22,552 nucleotides of DNA from an uncultured Coriobacteriaceae bacterium. Lineage in GTDB: Bacteria > Actinomycetota > Coriobacteriia > Coriobacteriales > QAMH01. Shown one piece after another: positions 14,102-22,098 of this stretch. The stretch spans positions 1 through 22,552 of the forward strand of contig CACZQA010000035.1 in assembly GCA_902783175.1 (NCBI GenBank), written 5' to 3'. Numbering within the stretch: the first letter of the stretch is position 1; the number at the start of each line of letters is the position of its first letter. The notes below the pieces were generated by a model, which had not been told where the DNA came from, searched no databases, and worked only from the letters and a program-made list of their open reading frames with translations. Position numbers and translations under genes: made by a program.

Positions 14102-15631
14102 ATGGACATCGTTATCTACATCGTAGTCGCGATTGTCTGCCTCGCCGTCGGATTCCTCATCAGCCGCGTCATGATCAAAAACAACGCGAACAGCGCTATT
14201 TCCGTGGCTGAGGCAAAGGTCGCCGATGCGAAGCGCGAGGCAGAGACAATCAAGAAAGAAGCCGCGATCGAGGCAAAAGACGAGGCTTTGAAGATCAAGC
14301 AGAAGGCCGAGGACGAGGTGCACAAGCAATCGCGTGACATCCAGCAGCGCGAAGACCGTCTGCAGCAGCGCGAAGATTCCATCGACCGCCGCAGCGATTC
14401 CCTCGACAAGCGCGAACACCAGATCTCTTCGCTGCAGGGGCAGGTCGAGAAGATGCACGACGACCTGCAGAGCAAGATCGAAGGCGCCGACAAGAAGCTG
14501 CTCCAGGTAGCCGCCATGTCGCGGGAAGAGGCGCGCGAGCAGGTGCTGAGTACCGTCAAGGAGGACTGCGTCGCAGAGGCCGCCGGCATCATCCGCGATG
14601 TCGAGGCCCGCACCAAGGCCGAAGCAGACAAGCGCTCCCGCGAGATTCTCTCCGTGGCTATCCAGCGCATGGCCGCAGACTACACGGCGGAGCGCACGGT
14701 CACGTCCGTCTCGATCCCATCTGACGACATCAAGGGCCGCATCATCGGCAGGGAGGGCCGCAACATCCGCTCGTTCGAGCAGATAACCGGCGTCAACCTC
14801 ATCATCGACGATACGCCCGAGACCGTCACGCTCTCGTGCTTCGACCCCGTCCGTCGCGAGATCGCCCGCATCACGCTCGAGAACCTCATCGCAGACGGGC
14901 GCATCCACCCTGCCCGCATCGAGGAGATGTTCAAGAAGGCGACGGCCTACGTCGAGCAGCAGGTGCAGGAAGCCGGTGAGCAGGCCACGTTCGAGGTCGG
15001 CATCCACGACCTTCACCCCGAGCTCGTGAGGACGCTCGGCAGGCTCAAGTACCGCACCTCGTTTGGCCAGAACGTCCTCATGCACTCGCTCGAGGTGTCT
15101 TCCATCGCCGGTGCCATCGCTTCCGAGCTCGGGCTTGACACGATCGTCGCCAAGCGCGCCGGCCTGCTGCACGACCTCGGCAAGGCAGTCGACCACGAGG
15201 TGGAAGGCTCGCATGCCGTCATCGGCGCCGACCTGTGCCGCCGCTACGGCGAGAGCCCCGCAATCGTGCACGCCGTCGAGGCGCATCATGCCGACGTCGA
15301 ACCCTCGACTGTGCTCGCGTTCATCATCCAGGCTGCAGACGCCGTCAGCGCCGCACGTCCCGGCGCACGCCACGAGAGCTACGAGAACTACATCAAGCGC
15401 CTCGAGAAGCTCGAAGAGATCTGCAACAGCCACAAGGGCGTCGAGAAGACCTACGCCATGCAGGCGGGTCGCGAGATTCGCGTGATGGTCGAGCCCGAGG
15501 TCGTCGACGATGCGCATGCGACGGTGCTCGCACACGACATCGCAAAGCAGATCGAAGACGAGATGCAGTACCCGGGCCAGATTCACGTGGTCGTCGTTCG
15601 CGAGTCCCGTTCCGAGGCACTCGCCAAGTAG
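14102..15631 (+). CDS. rny: Ribonuclease Y
   Basis: RNase Y is a membrane-anchored endoribonuclease that starts mRNA decay. It has 509 residues from ATG 14102, six bases after AAAGG; the upstream TTG (14075) lacks a ribosome-binding site. Domain order: N-terminal membrane helix (about 3-22), long charged coiled coil (about 30-190, repeated [14 protein letters not shown] segments), KH domain with GREG at 216-219 ([15 protein letters not shown]), and HD phosphohydrolase domain with HSLEVS, the metal-binding H357-D358 (LLHDLGK), and HHADVEP; then the conserved C-terminal region ending in [15 protein letters not shown]. Most Actinobacteria use RNase E/G and lack Rny, so having both Rny and RNase J within 11 kb points to Coriobacteriia. 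It lies between terminators on both sides and may be transcribed alone. Confidence 0.97.
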   Translation: MDIVIYIVVAIVCLAVGFLISRVMIKNNANSAISVAEAKVADAKREAETIKKEAAIEAKDEALKIKQKAEDEVHKQSRDIQQREDRLQQREDSIDRRSDSLDKREHQISSLQGQVEKMHDDLQSKIEGADKKLLQVAAMSREEAREQVLSTVKEDCVAEAAGIIRDVEARTKAEADKRSREILSVAIQRMAADYTAERTVTSVSIPSDDIKGRIIGREGRNIRSFEQITGVNLIIDDTPETVTLSCFDPVRREIARITLENLIADGRIHPARIEEMFKKATAYVEQQVQEAGEQATFEVGIHDLHPELVRTLGRLKYRTSFGQNVLMHSLEVSSIAGAIASELGLDTIVAKRAGLLHDLGKAVDHEVEGSHAVIGADLCRRYGESPAIVHAVEAHHADVEPSTVLAFIIQAADAVSAARPGARHESYENYIKRLEKLEEICNSHKGVEKTYAMQAGREIRVMVEPEVVDDAHATVLAHDIAKQIEDEMQYPGQIHVVVVRESRSEALAK

Positions 15632-15658
15632 CCCGTTGTTCCCCATGCAAGAAACATC

Positions 15659-15700
15659 GAAACGGTACACGAGACCCTGGTGTACCGTTTCTGCTTTTTT
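15659..15700 (+). terminator. Strong intrinsic terminator after rny
   Basis: A perfect 12-base stem GAAACGGTACAC (15659-15670) and GTGTACCGTTTC (15680-15691) with a nine-base loop, then TGC and T6 (15695-15700). It works in the forward direction only. It ends just six bases before the GGAG of the next gene. Confidence 0.92.
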
Positions 15701-15715
15701 AAGGTTGGAGTGTCC

Positions 15716-16789
15716 ATGTTCGACAGCGACCTGGCAGATTTCATAAGCTCGGTCTCCGGCGATGACCAGCTGGCCGTCGAGGAAAACCTCGGCGACGGCT
15801 TTGTGCGCCTGCGCACGGCCGAGGCAGAGCGCAGGCAGGCAAAGCACGACATACGCTCGGTGGAGGACATCGTCATCGAGATGCTTCGCAACGCGCGCGA
15901 CGCGCATGCGCACAGCATTTACGTCGCCACGGTGCGCGATGAGAACGAGAAGCGCCTCGTGTTCATCGACGACGGGGATGGCGTCCCCGACCACATGCGC
16001 GAGGCCATCTTCGAGCCGCGCGTCACCTCGAAGCTCGAGACCATGGTCATGGACCAGTGGGGCGTGCACGGCAGGGGCATGGCGCTCTATTCCATCAAGT
16101 CCAATTCCCTGAGCTCCCGCGTGGTCGCATCGGGCGTTGGCCTGGGCACTTCGTTCGAAGTCGTGGTCGACCTCAACGAGCTTTCCGAGAAGGCCGACCA
16201 ATCGTCGTTGCCGCGACTCGAACGCGACGAAGACGGCGCGGTGACCATCTGCCGCGGTCCGCACAACGTCATGCGCACCATCGTCGAGTTTGCGCTGGAT
16301 TCCAAAGACCGCGTGAACGTGTACTACGGCACCCCCACCGATATCCTTGCGGCGCTTGTCGACCAGGGGCGCAAGCTGCTCACCGACGAGCAGCTGCTGT
16401 TCTGCGACGATCCCGACGAGCTGCCCGTTGTGGTGCGGCCAGCACTGGGCAGCGATGCGCTCGAGCTGGTCAAGATTGCGCAGAACATCGGGCTGGGCAT
16501 CTCCGAACGCACGGCGCACCGCATACTTGCAGGCCAGATCGAGCCCTGCAAGACGCTTCTGAGCAAGATCGTCCCCGAAAAGCCCGCCGTGCAGAAAAAC
16601 GTCGATATCTACCGCGACTCGCGCGGCCTGAAGGTCTCGCGCGAGGACCTCGGCCAGTTCTCGCGGTCGCTGGAGTCGAGTTTCCGCGACCTCGCGGAGA
16701 AGTACTATCTGGACCTGAAGGACCACCCCAAAATCCGCGTGGGCAAAGATTCCATTTCGGTAAAATTCGAAATCGAGAAAGAGCTTTAA
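15716..16789 (+). CDS. Orphan GHKL-type ATP-binding protein of unknown function
   Basis: A 357-residue soluble protein with an N-terminal GHKL (gyrase/Hsp90/histidine-kinase/MutL) ATPase domain. Seen: N box VEDIVIEMLRNARDA (residues 49-63, E55, N59, D62), G1 box FIDDGDGVP (83-91), and lid/G2 box WGVHGRGMALYSIK (115-128). It lacks the other domains of histidine kinases, MutL, gyrase B or Hsp90; the lid wording is closest to the MutL/topoisomerase VI/HATPase_c_3 branch. The C-terminal half (~165-357) is not recognised. A segment near 250-275 (LVKIAQNIGLGISERTAHRIL) resembles a helix-turn-helix, but this is uncertain. Start ATG 15716 follows GGAG at five bases; the in-frame GTG at 15680 lies inside the terminator stem and is rejected. 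No promoter is visible after the rny terminator, so expression may depend on read-through. Confidence 0.8.
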   Translation: MFDSDLADFISSVSGDDQLAVEENLGDGFVRLRTAEAERRQAKHDIRSVEDIVIEMLRNARDAHAHSIYVATVRDENEKRLVFIDDGDGVPDHMREAIFEPRVTSKLETMVMDQWGVHGRGMALYSIKSNSLSSRVVASGVGLGTSFEVVVDLNELSEKADQSSLPRLERDEDGAVTICRGPHNVMRTIVEFALDSKDRVNVYYGTPTDILAALVDQGRKLLTDEQLLFCDDPDELPVVVRPALGSDALELVKIAQNIGLGISERTAHRILAGQIEPCKTLLSKIVPEKPAVQKNVDIYRDSRGLKVSREDLGQFSRSLESSFRDLAEKYYLDLKDHPKIRVGKDSISVKFEIEKEL

Positions 16790-16831
16790 CAGCACGTACC
16801 ATCATCGGTTCGCACAGACCAAGGAGAAATC

Positions 16832-18547
16832 GTGAGCGAGATAGAAGCACAGTTCGAGAAATGGCACCGCAATGTCGACGATTCTATGAGGGCTGAGCTC
16901 GACGAGCTCGAGCAATCTCCGGAATCGCTCCAGGACGCCTTCTACCGCGAGCTCTCCTTTGGGACCGCGGGCCTGCGCGGGATTCTCGGGGCGGGCCCCA
17001 ACAGGATGAACGTCTACACGGTCGGAAAGGCCACCCAGGGCTTCGCCAACTACCTCAACGCGCATTTTCGCGAGCCGTCCGTCGCCATTGCGCGCGACAG
17101 CCGCAATAGGGGAGAGGCGTTCGTGAAAACGTGCGCGAGCGTCTTGGCTGCCAACGGCATCAAGGCGTACGTGTACCCCGAGATCGAGCCGACGCCCGCC
17201 CTGAGCTTTGCCGTGCGTCACCTTGGCTGCGCCGGTGGCATCAACATCACGGCGAGCCACAACCCGGCCCAGTACAACGGCTACAAGGCGTATGGACCCG
17301 ACGGCTGCCAGATCGCCAGCTCGGCCGCTGCAGAGATACAGCAGTCGATCGACTCGCTCGACTGCTTCGACGATGTGAAGCGGGTCGATTTCGACGAGGC
17401 GCTCGCCCAAGGCTTGATTTCCTGGATCGAGCAGGAAACGCTCGACAGCTTTATCGATGCCGTCGCAGCACAGTCCGTGGAGGGGCCCGACAGCCACCGC
17501 GACGTCAACCTCAAGGTCGTCTACACCCCGCTAAACGGCACGGGGCTGAAGTGCGTCCTCAAGATCCTCGAGCGCTTCGGCATCACGGACGTGACGGTCG
17601 TTCCCGAGCAGAGAAACCCCGACGGTAACTTCCCGACCTGTCCCTATCCGAACCCGGAAATCCGCGAGGCGCTCCAGAAGGGCCTCGAACTCTGCGACAA
17701 GGTCAAGCCCGACCTCTTGCTCGCCACCGACCCCGACGCTGACCGCGTCGGTATTGCCGTTCCCCATCAGGGGAGCTATCAGCTGCTCACGGGCAACGAG
17801 GTCGGGATCTTGCTCCTCGACTACCTGTGCGCCAAGCGCCTCGAGAGAGGAGAGAGCCTTGCCGACAAGGTCGCCATCACGACCATCGTCTCCTCGCTGA
17901 TGCCCGATGCGCAGGCCGCGGCATATGGCTTCGAGATGCGCAGGGTACTCACTGGCTTCAAGTACATCGGCGGGCAGATTGCCCAGCTCGAGCAGGCCGG
18001 ACAGGTCGAGCGGTTCATGTTCGGCTTCGAGGAGAGCTACGGCTATATGTCCGGCGCGCACGTGAGGGACAAAGACGCGGTCAACGCCTCCATGCTCATC
18101 TGCCAGATGGCGCGTTGGCACAAGAGCCAGGGACGCGACCTGGTCGATGCCATGAACGCCCTGTACGACCGCTACGGGTTCTACCTCAACCGAACCGTCA
18201 ACGTGCAGTACCCGGGCAGCGAGGGCGCGGCGGAAATGGCCGCCATCATGGAGGGCCTGCGCGACAATCCTCCCCAGGAGCTCGCCGGGCACCGCGTGCT
18301 CGAGTTCGCCGACTTCGAGCCTGGCGTCGAGATGCCGCGCGTCAACGGGAGCGCGGACGAGGCGCAGATGCTCCCCGGCGCGAACGTCGTCTCGTTCACG
18401 CTCGGCGAGGGCGTCAAGGTGCTCATCAGACCCAGCGGCACCGAGCCCAAGATCAAAGCGTACCTGTTTGCGAAGGCGGCAACGCGCGAGCAGGCGCTCC
18501 AGATGCTCGACGAGCTGCAGGAAGCCGCAAAAGCCCTGCTAGACTAA
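16832..18547 (+). CDS. pgcA: Alpha-phosphohexomutase (phosphoglucomutase/phosphomannomutase, PgcA type)
   Basis: It interconverts hexose 1- and 6-phosphates and supplies glucose 1-phosphate for UDP-glucose, glycolipid and polysaccharide synthesis. The product has 571 residues, GTG start, with AAGGAG five bases upstream. Seen in order: FGTAGLRG near the N-terminus, phosphoserine loop TASHNPAQYNGYK (active S142), metal loop DPDADR (D300, D302, D304), sugar-binding loop FGFEESYG (around 398-404), and phosphate-binding loop RPSGTEPK (533-540). Length and N-terminal segment match B. subtilis PgcA rather than the shorter GlmM. Substrate choice between glucose and mannose phosphates cannot be read from sequence. 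It lies 42 bases after the GHKL ATPase gene, probably in the same transcript. Confidence 0.93.
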   Translation: MSEIEAQFEKWHRNVDDSMRAELDELEQSPESLQDAFYRELSFGTAGLRGILGAGPNRMNVYTVGKATQGFANYLNAHFREPSVAIARDSRNRGEAFVKTCASVLAANGIKAYVYPEIEPTPALSFAVRHLGCAGGINITASHNPAQYNGYKAYGPDGCQIASSAAAEIQQSIDSLDCFDDVKRVDFDEALAQGLISWIEQETLDSFIDAVAAQSVEGPDSHRDVNLKVVYTPLNGTGLKCVLKILERFGITDVTVVPEQRNPDGNFPTCPYPNPEIREALQKGLELCDKVKPDLLLATDPDADRVGIAVPHQGSYQLLTGNEVGILLLDYLCAKRLERGESLADKVAITTIVSSLMPDAQAAAYGFEMRRVLTGFKYIGGQIAQLEQAGQVERFMFGFEESYGYMSGAHVRDKDAVNASMLICQMARWHKSQGRDLVDAMNALYDRYGFYLNRTVNVQYPGSEGAAEMAAIMEGLRDNPPQELAGHRVLEFADFEPGVEMPRVNGSADEAQMLPGANVVSFTLGEGVKVLIRPSGTEPKIKAYLFAKAATREQALQMLDELQEAAKALLD

Positions 18548-18567
18548 CAGGTGCTATACGATATAAT
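18540..18567 (+). promoter_or_regulatory. Promoter candidate for the spoVS-PHP-miaB-miaA-hflX unit
   Basis: A perfect -10 TATAAT (18562-18567) has TAGACT (18540-18545, 4/6) as -35 with a 16-base spacer; the -35 overlaps the pgcA stop. Transcription would start near 18574, giving a leader of about 60 bases before the spoVS ATG. This is the best -10 box in the window and marks a likely operon boundary, although no terminator follows pgcA. Confidence 0.6.
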
Positions 18568-18633
18568 GAGCTGGTTTTATTGATGCGCAACTGCAGCAAC
18601 AACGTAAATAGGTAACGCACTAGGGATGAGTAC

Positions 18634-18948
18634 ATGGATTTTCTGAAGGTTTCGAGCAAATCGTCTCCTGCCTCTGTTGCCGGCGCGGTTGCCGGGCTTA
18701 TCAAAGACGGCAATCCGGTGAGGATTCAATCTATCGGCGCTGGTGCCGTCAATCAGGCGGTCAAGGCTATTGCGATTGCTCGAGGGTACTTGACCCCCAG
18801 CGGCATCGACCTCACCTGCGTGCCCTCATTCGTCGAGCTCGAGATTAACGGCCAGACGCGCACGGGCATCCGCTTCTCCGTGCATCCGCATTACCTCGAC
18901 GACGATGACTTTGATGCGGAAGAGGCCCCAGAGCCGGAAGACCTGTAA
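18634..18948 (+). CDS. spoVS: Stage V sporulation protein S family (SpoVS, Alba-like)
   Basis: A 104-residue protein. Residues 1-86 match SpoVS closely: LKVSSKSSPASVAGAVAG, SIGAGAVNQAVKAIAIARG, TPSGIDLTCVPSFVELEING and TGIRFSVHP. SpoVS has an Alba-like fold and is thought to bind nucleic acid; in B. subtilis its loss affects septation and late sporulation. The lineage inferred here does not sporulate, so the role is probably general. The core is followed by a strongly acidic tail (YLDDDDFDAEEAPEPEDL) absent from the usual 86-residue form. It has its own promoter candidate and stands two bases before the PHP gene. The ribosome-binding site is modest (AGGGATGAG). Confidence 0.93.
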   Translation: MDFLKVSSKSSPASVAGAVAGLIKDGNPVRIQSIGAGAVNQAVKAIAIARGYLTPSGIDLTCVPSFVELEINGQTRTGIRFSVHPHYLDDDDFDAEEAPEPEDL

Positions 18949-18950
18949 TC

Positions 18951-19781
18951 GTGGGGCGACCTTGCGGCATGCCCTATGCCGACCTGCATATTCACAGTAC
19001 CTTTTCTGACGGCGTGCGCTCTCCTCGGCAGATTCTCGAGCAGGCGCGCAGCTTGGGGCTGCTCCATATCGCCATTACCGACCACGATATGCTCGACGGT
19101 TCGCGGCTGGCCTTGGAGCTGGGCGGCTCCTATGGAGTCGAGGTCATCCCGGGCGTAGAGATCACCACGCAGACCGACGACAGGACCGTCCACCTGCTCG
19201 CCTACTTCATCGACCTCGACGATGGGGGACTCGCGCAGTTCTTTGCCACTGCGCGCAAGAAACGCGAGGACCGCACCTGCGCCATGGCCGAGCGGCTCGC
19301 GGACGACGGCTATCCTATGAGCCCCGAGCGCCTGCGCGAGAGCGGGCAAGCCATCAACCGGCCGCTGCTTGGGCGCATGCTCGTCGAATGCGGTGCCGCC
19401 GCGAGCGTGGACGACGCCTTCAAACGTTTTCTCGGCTCTTCCTCCAAGTACTACGTCGACTACCGCAGCGCGAGCACCGCTGAGGCCATCCACCTGGTAG
19501 GCGAGGCCGGCGGCTTCGCGTTTATCGCACATCCTGCCCTGTACCATGTCGTCGACCTCATTCCGCAGTTTCAGCGCGAGGGGCTTGCGGGCCTCGAGGC
19601 ATACCATTCGCTTCAGAGCGAAGATGATTCCGCCTTGCTCGTCGCTCGTGCGGAAGAGCTCGGGCTTGCCGTGAGCGGCGGGTCCGATTGGCATGGCGAC
19701 GGATCGCATCACGCCTCTTTGGGAAGCGCGGGATTGGACCGCGCTTCGTTCACTCAGTTTTTACACGCCTGTGGCAGATAG
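18951..19781 (+). CDS. PHP domain phosphoesterase (RNase AM / YciV-like)
   Basis: A 276-residue metal-dependent phosphoesterase with the full PHP set: HIHSTFSDG (H13, H15, D20), ITDHD (42-46), PGVEITT (67-73, E70), FIAHPALYH, and SDWHGDGSH near the C-terminus. The layout, with an insert between PGVE and AHP, matches the TrpH/YciV group. E. coli YciV (RNase AM) trims 5' ends of rRNA and hydrolyses 3',5'-bisphosphonucleotides; that activity is inferred here, not shown. The start is uncertain: GTG 18951 (two bases after spoVS) or ATG 18969, six residues shorter; neither has a good ribosome-binding site, so coupling to spoVS is likely. It is followed 12 bases later by miaB, in an RNA-processing neighbourhood. 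Confidence 0.87.
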   Translation: MGRPCGMPYADLHIHSTFSDGVRSPRQILEQARSLGLLHIAITDHDMLDGSRLALELGGSYGVEVIPGVEITTQTDDRTVHLLAYFIDLDDGGLAQFFATARKKREDRTCAMAERLADDGYPMSPERLRESGQAINRPLLGRMLVECGAAASVDDAFKRFLGSSSKYYVDYRSASTAEAIHLVGEAGGFAFIAHPALYHVVDLIPQFQREGLAGLEAYHSLQSEDDSALLVARAEELGLAVSGGSDWHGDGSHHASLGSAGLDRASFTQFLHACGR

Positions 19782-19793
19782 GAACCACGTTTT

Positions 19794-21164
19794 ATGAACT
19801 TCGATGAAACAGACGGGCAGAAGCCCCTCGCCAGAATGACCTACTGGCAGAAGACCTTCGGGTGCCAGATGAACGAGAACGACGCGGAGCGCGTCGCCGG
19901 CATGCTCGAGATGGCAGGGGCGCTCCCCGTGAGCACGCTCGAGGAAGCCGACATCGCGATCTTTCTCACCTGCTGCGTGCGCGAGAAGGCAGACGAGCGC
20001 CTGATGGGCCAGGTCGCCTCGCTCAAGAACATCCCTCCGGCACACGGCGACAAGCGCATCGTCTGCGTGGGCGGCTGCATTGGCCAGCGAGACGGCGAGA
20101 AGCTGCAACAGCAGCTCAAGCACGTGGACGTCGTCTTCGGCACGCACAACCTCGGCCATCTGGTCCGCCTGATCGAGCGGCGCATGCAAACGGGCACCGC
20201 CGTTGCGGAAACCATCGAGTCGAACGACGGCTTCTCGAGCGAGCTCCCGCTGCACCGTGACAAGCCCTGGCATGCCTGGGTGCCGATCATGACCGGCTGC
20301 AACAACTTCTGCACGTACTGCATCGTCCCCTACGTGCGCGGGCGCGAAGCCTCCCGGCCAATCGAGGACATCGAGCGCGAGCTGAACGGGCTTGCCGCGC
20401 AGGGCGTGAAGGAGCTCACCTTGCTCGGCCAAAACGTGAATTCGTACGGGCGCGACCTGTACGGCTACCCGCGTTTTGCCGATGTGCTCAACATCGCGGG
20501 CACCTGCGGCGTCGAGCGCGTGCGCTTCGTGACGAGTCATCCCAAAGACCTGCTTCCCGAGACCATCGAGGCGATGGCAGCGCATCCGACGATCATGCCG
20601 CAACTCCACCTGCCGCTGCAGTCGGGTTCGGACCGGATCCTTTCCGCCATGAACCGCAAGTACGATACTGCGCGCTACCGCAGCCTCATCGCCACCTTGC
20701 GCGAGAAGATTCCCGATATATCGCTTTCGACCGACATCATCGTCGGCTTTCCCGGAGAGACGGAAAAGGACTTCCAGGCTACCTACGACCTCGTGAAGGA
20801 GGTCTCGTACGGCCAGGTGTTCACCTTCATCTACTCCAAACGCGCGGGCACGCCCGCGGCCGAGATGGACGACCCCGCCACGCACGAGGAAATCCAGGAT
20901 CGCTTCGACCGCCTTGTCGCGCTCGTGCAGGAACAGGCGCACGCCGAGAACGCCAAAGAGCTGGGCGCCACGGTGCCCGTTCTCGTCGAGGGTACCTCGA
21001 AGCGCGATGAGCGCTTCCTTGCGGGCAAGAGTCCCAAGAACCAGACGGTGCACGCACCGCTTCCCGCAGGCGCCACCATCGACGAGTACCTGGGCCGCAT
21101 CGTGAACGTCAAGGTCGACGAGACGAAGACCTGGTATCTGCGGGGGCAGCTCGTAGATGCCTGA
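19794..21164 (+). CDS. miaB: tRNA-2-methylthio-N6-dimethylallyladenosine synthase
   Basis: MiaB is a radical-SAM methylthiotransferase that adds the 2-methylthio group to i6A37 of tRNAs reading codons that start with U. It has 456 residues. Seen: QKTFGCQMNENDAERVAG (C24), FLTCCVREKADE (C60, second cysteine at C61), GGCIGQRDGEK (C95), the radical-SAM motif CNNFCTYC (C169, C173, C176) within VPYVRGREASRP, and a C-terminal TRAM domain (about 385-452). FGCQMNENDAERV and GREASRP separate it from RimO. ATG 19794 follows AGGA at ten bases. The final eight bases overlap miaA, whose product makes its substrate, so the two modification steps are tightly coupled genetically. Confidence 0.95.
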   Translation: MNFDETDGQKPLARMTYWQKTFGCQMNENDAERVAGMLEMAGALPVSTLEEADIAIFLTCCVREKADERLMGQVASLKNIPPAHGDKRIVCVGGCIGQRDGEKLQQQLKHVDVVFGTHNLGHLVRLIERRMQTGTAVAETIESNDGFSSELPLHRDKPWHAWVPIMTGCNNFCTYCIVPYVRGREASRPIEDIERELNGLAAQGVKELTLLGQNVNSYGRDLYGYPRFADVLNIAGTCGVERVRFVTSHPKDLLPETIEAMAAHPTIMPQLHLPLQSGSDRILSAMNRKYDTARYRSLIATLREKIPDISLSTDIIVGFPGETEKDFQATYDLVKEVSYGQVFTFIYSKRAGTPAAEMDDPATHEEIQDRFDRLVALVQEQAHAENAKELGATVPVLVEGTSKRDERFLAGKSPKNQTVHAPLPAGATIDEYLGRIVNVKVDETKTWYLRGQLVDA

Positions 21165-22098
21165 CATGCCGCTCGTCATATGCATCCAGGGGCCGACGGC
21201 ATCGGGAAAGTCCGAGCTGGCAGAGCGGCTTGCCTTGGAGTTTGACGGAGAGATCGTCTCGGCAGATTCCATGCAGATCTACCGTGGCATGGACATCGGA
21301 ACGGCCAAGATGCCCGTGGGCGAGCGTCGCGTGCCGTACCACTGCCTCGACATCCTCGACCCAGGTCAGCCATACTCGGCGGCCCTCTTCCAACGCGATG
21401 CGCGCCGGGCATTTGCCGAAATCGCCCAGAGGGGACACGTTCCCATTCTGTGCGGCGGCACGGGTTTCTATGTGCGTGCTGCGCTCGATGACCTGCAGTT
21501 CGCACCCGGCGAGCAGCAGGACAACCCGCTTCGCCAGCGGCTCTCGCAGCTTCTGGCCAACGAGGGCGAACAGGCTTTATACGAGCTGCTTCAGCGCGAA
21601 GACCCCGAAAGCGCACGGATCGTGCACCCCCATGACGTCAAGCGGGTCATGCGTGCGCTCGAGATGCATGCGGAAGGGGAGAGCTACGCCCAGCGCAAGC
21701 AGGCGTTTCGTAGCATTTCCCCGCTGATTCCCAACGTGAAGATCGCGTTGTCCGTGGACCGGGAGCTGCTCTACGAGAAGATCAACCGCCGCGTCGACCT
21801 GATGGTTTCAAACGGCCTGGTAGATGAGGTAAAAGGATTGCTTGACCAGGGGTTTCGCACGGGGCTCACGGCTCCGCAGGCAATCGGCTACAAGGAGATC
21901 GTGGCGTACCTCGATGACGAGACGGCATTAGGCGAGGCCATCGAGCTCATCAAGCGCTCGAGCAGGCGCTATGCCAAACGGCAGATGACCTGGCTCAGGT
22001 CGGAGCGCGACGTGCACTGGATTTCCTGCGATACTGGCATTACGCAGCAGGTGTTCGAGACCGCAGCGGATATCGTGAGAGAGGCGACTGGTGACTAG
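21157..22098 (+). CDS. miaA: tRNA dimethylallyltransferase
   Basis: MiaA transfers the dimethylallyl group to N6 of adenosine 37, the step before MiaB. It has 313 residues. Seen: P-loop GPTASGKS (residues 12-19), the DSMQIYRGMDIGTAK motif starting at D37, PYHCLDI, the CGGTGFYVRAAL loop, and a C-terminal region with QAIGYKEIVAYL and RRYAKRQMTWLR (tRNA binding). The start overlaps miaB by eight bases (ATGCCTGA); ATG 21166 is a possible start three residues in. Its own end overlaps hflX by eight bases. In E. coli the order is miaA-hfq-hflX; no hfq lies between them here. Confidence 0.97.
   Translation: MPDMPLVICIQGPTASGKSELAERLALEFDGEIVSADSMQIYRGMDIGTAKMPVGERRVPYHCLDILDPGQPYSAALFQRDARRAFAEIAQRGHVPILCGGTGFYVRAALDDLQFAPGEQQDNPLRQRLSQLLANEGEQALYELLQREDPESARIVHPHDVKRVMRALEMHAEGESYAQRKQAFRSISPLIPNVKIALSVDRELLYEKINRRVDLMVSNGLVDEVKGLLDQGFRTGLTAPQAIGYKEIVAYLDDETALGEAIELIKRSSRRYAKRQMTWLRSERDVHWISCDTGITQQVFETAADIVREATGD

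Noticed and set aside
15680..15715. Upstream GTG start for the GHKL ATPase adding 12 residues
   Set aside because: The GTG lies in the right arm of the rny terminator stem and has no ribosome-binding site, while ATG 15716 has GGAG at good spacing.
14063..16795. Reverse-strand open frame of 910 codons opposite rny and the GHKL ATPase
   Set aside because: Its length is striking, but it runs across a terminator and opposite two genes with clear domains. The translation has no recognisable motif and no plausible start signal.
19761..21272. Reverse-strand open frame of 503 codons opposite miaB
   Set aside because: Shadow of miaB codon bias; no domain and no ribosome-binding site seen.
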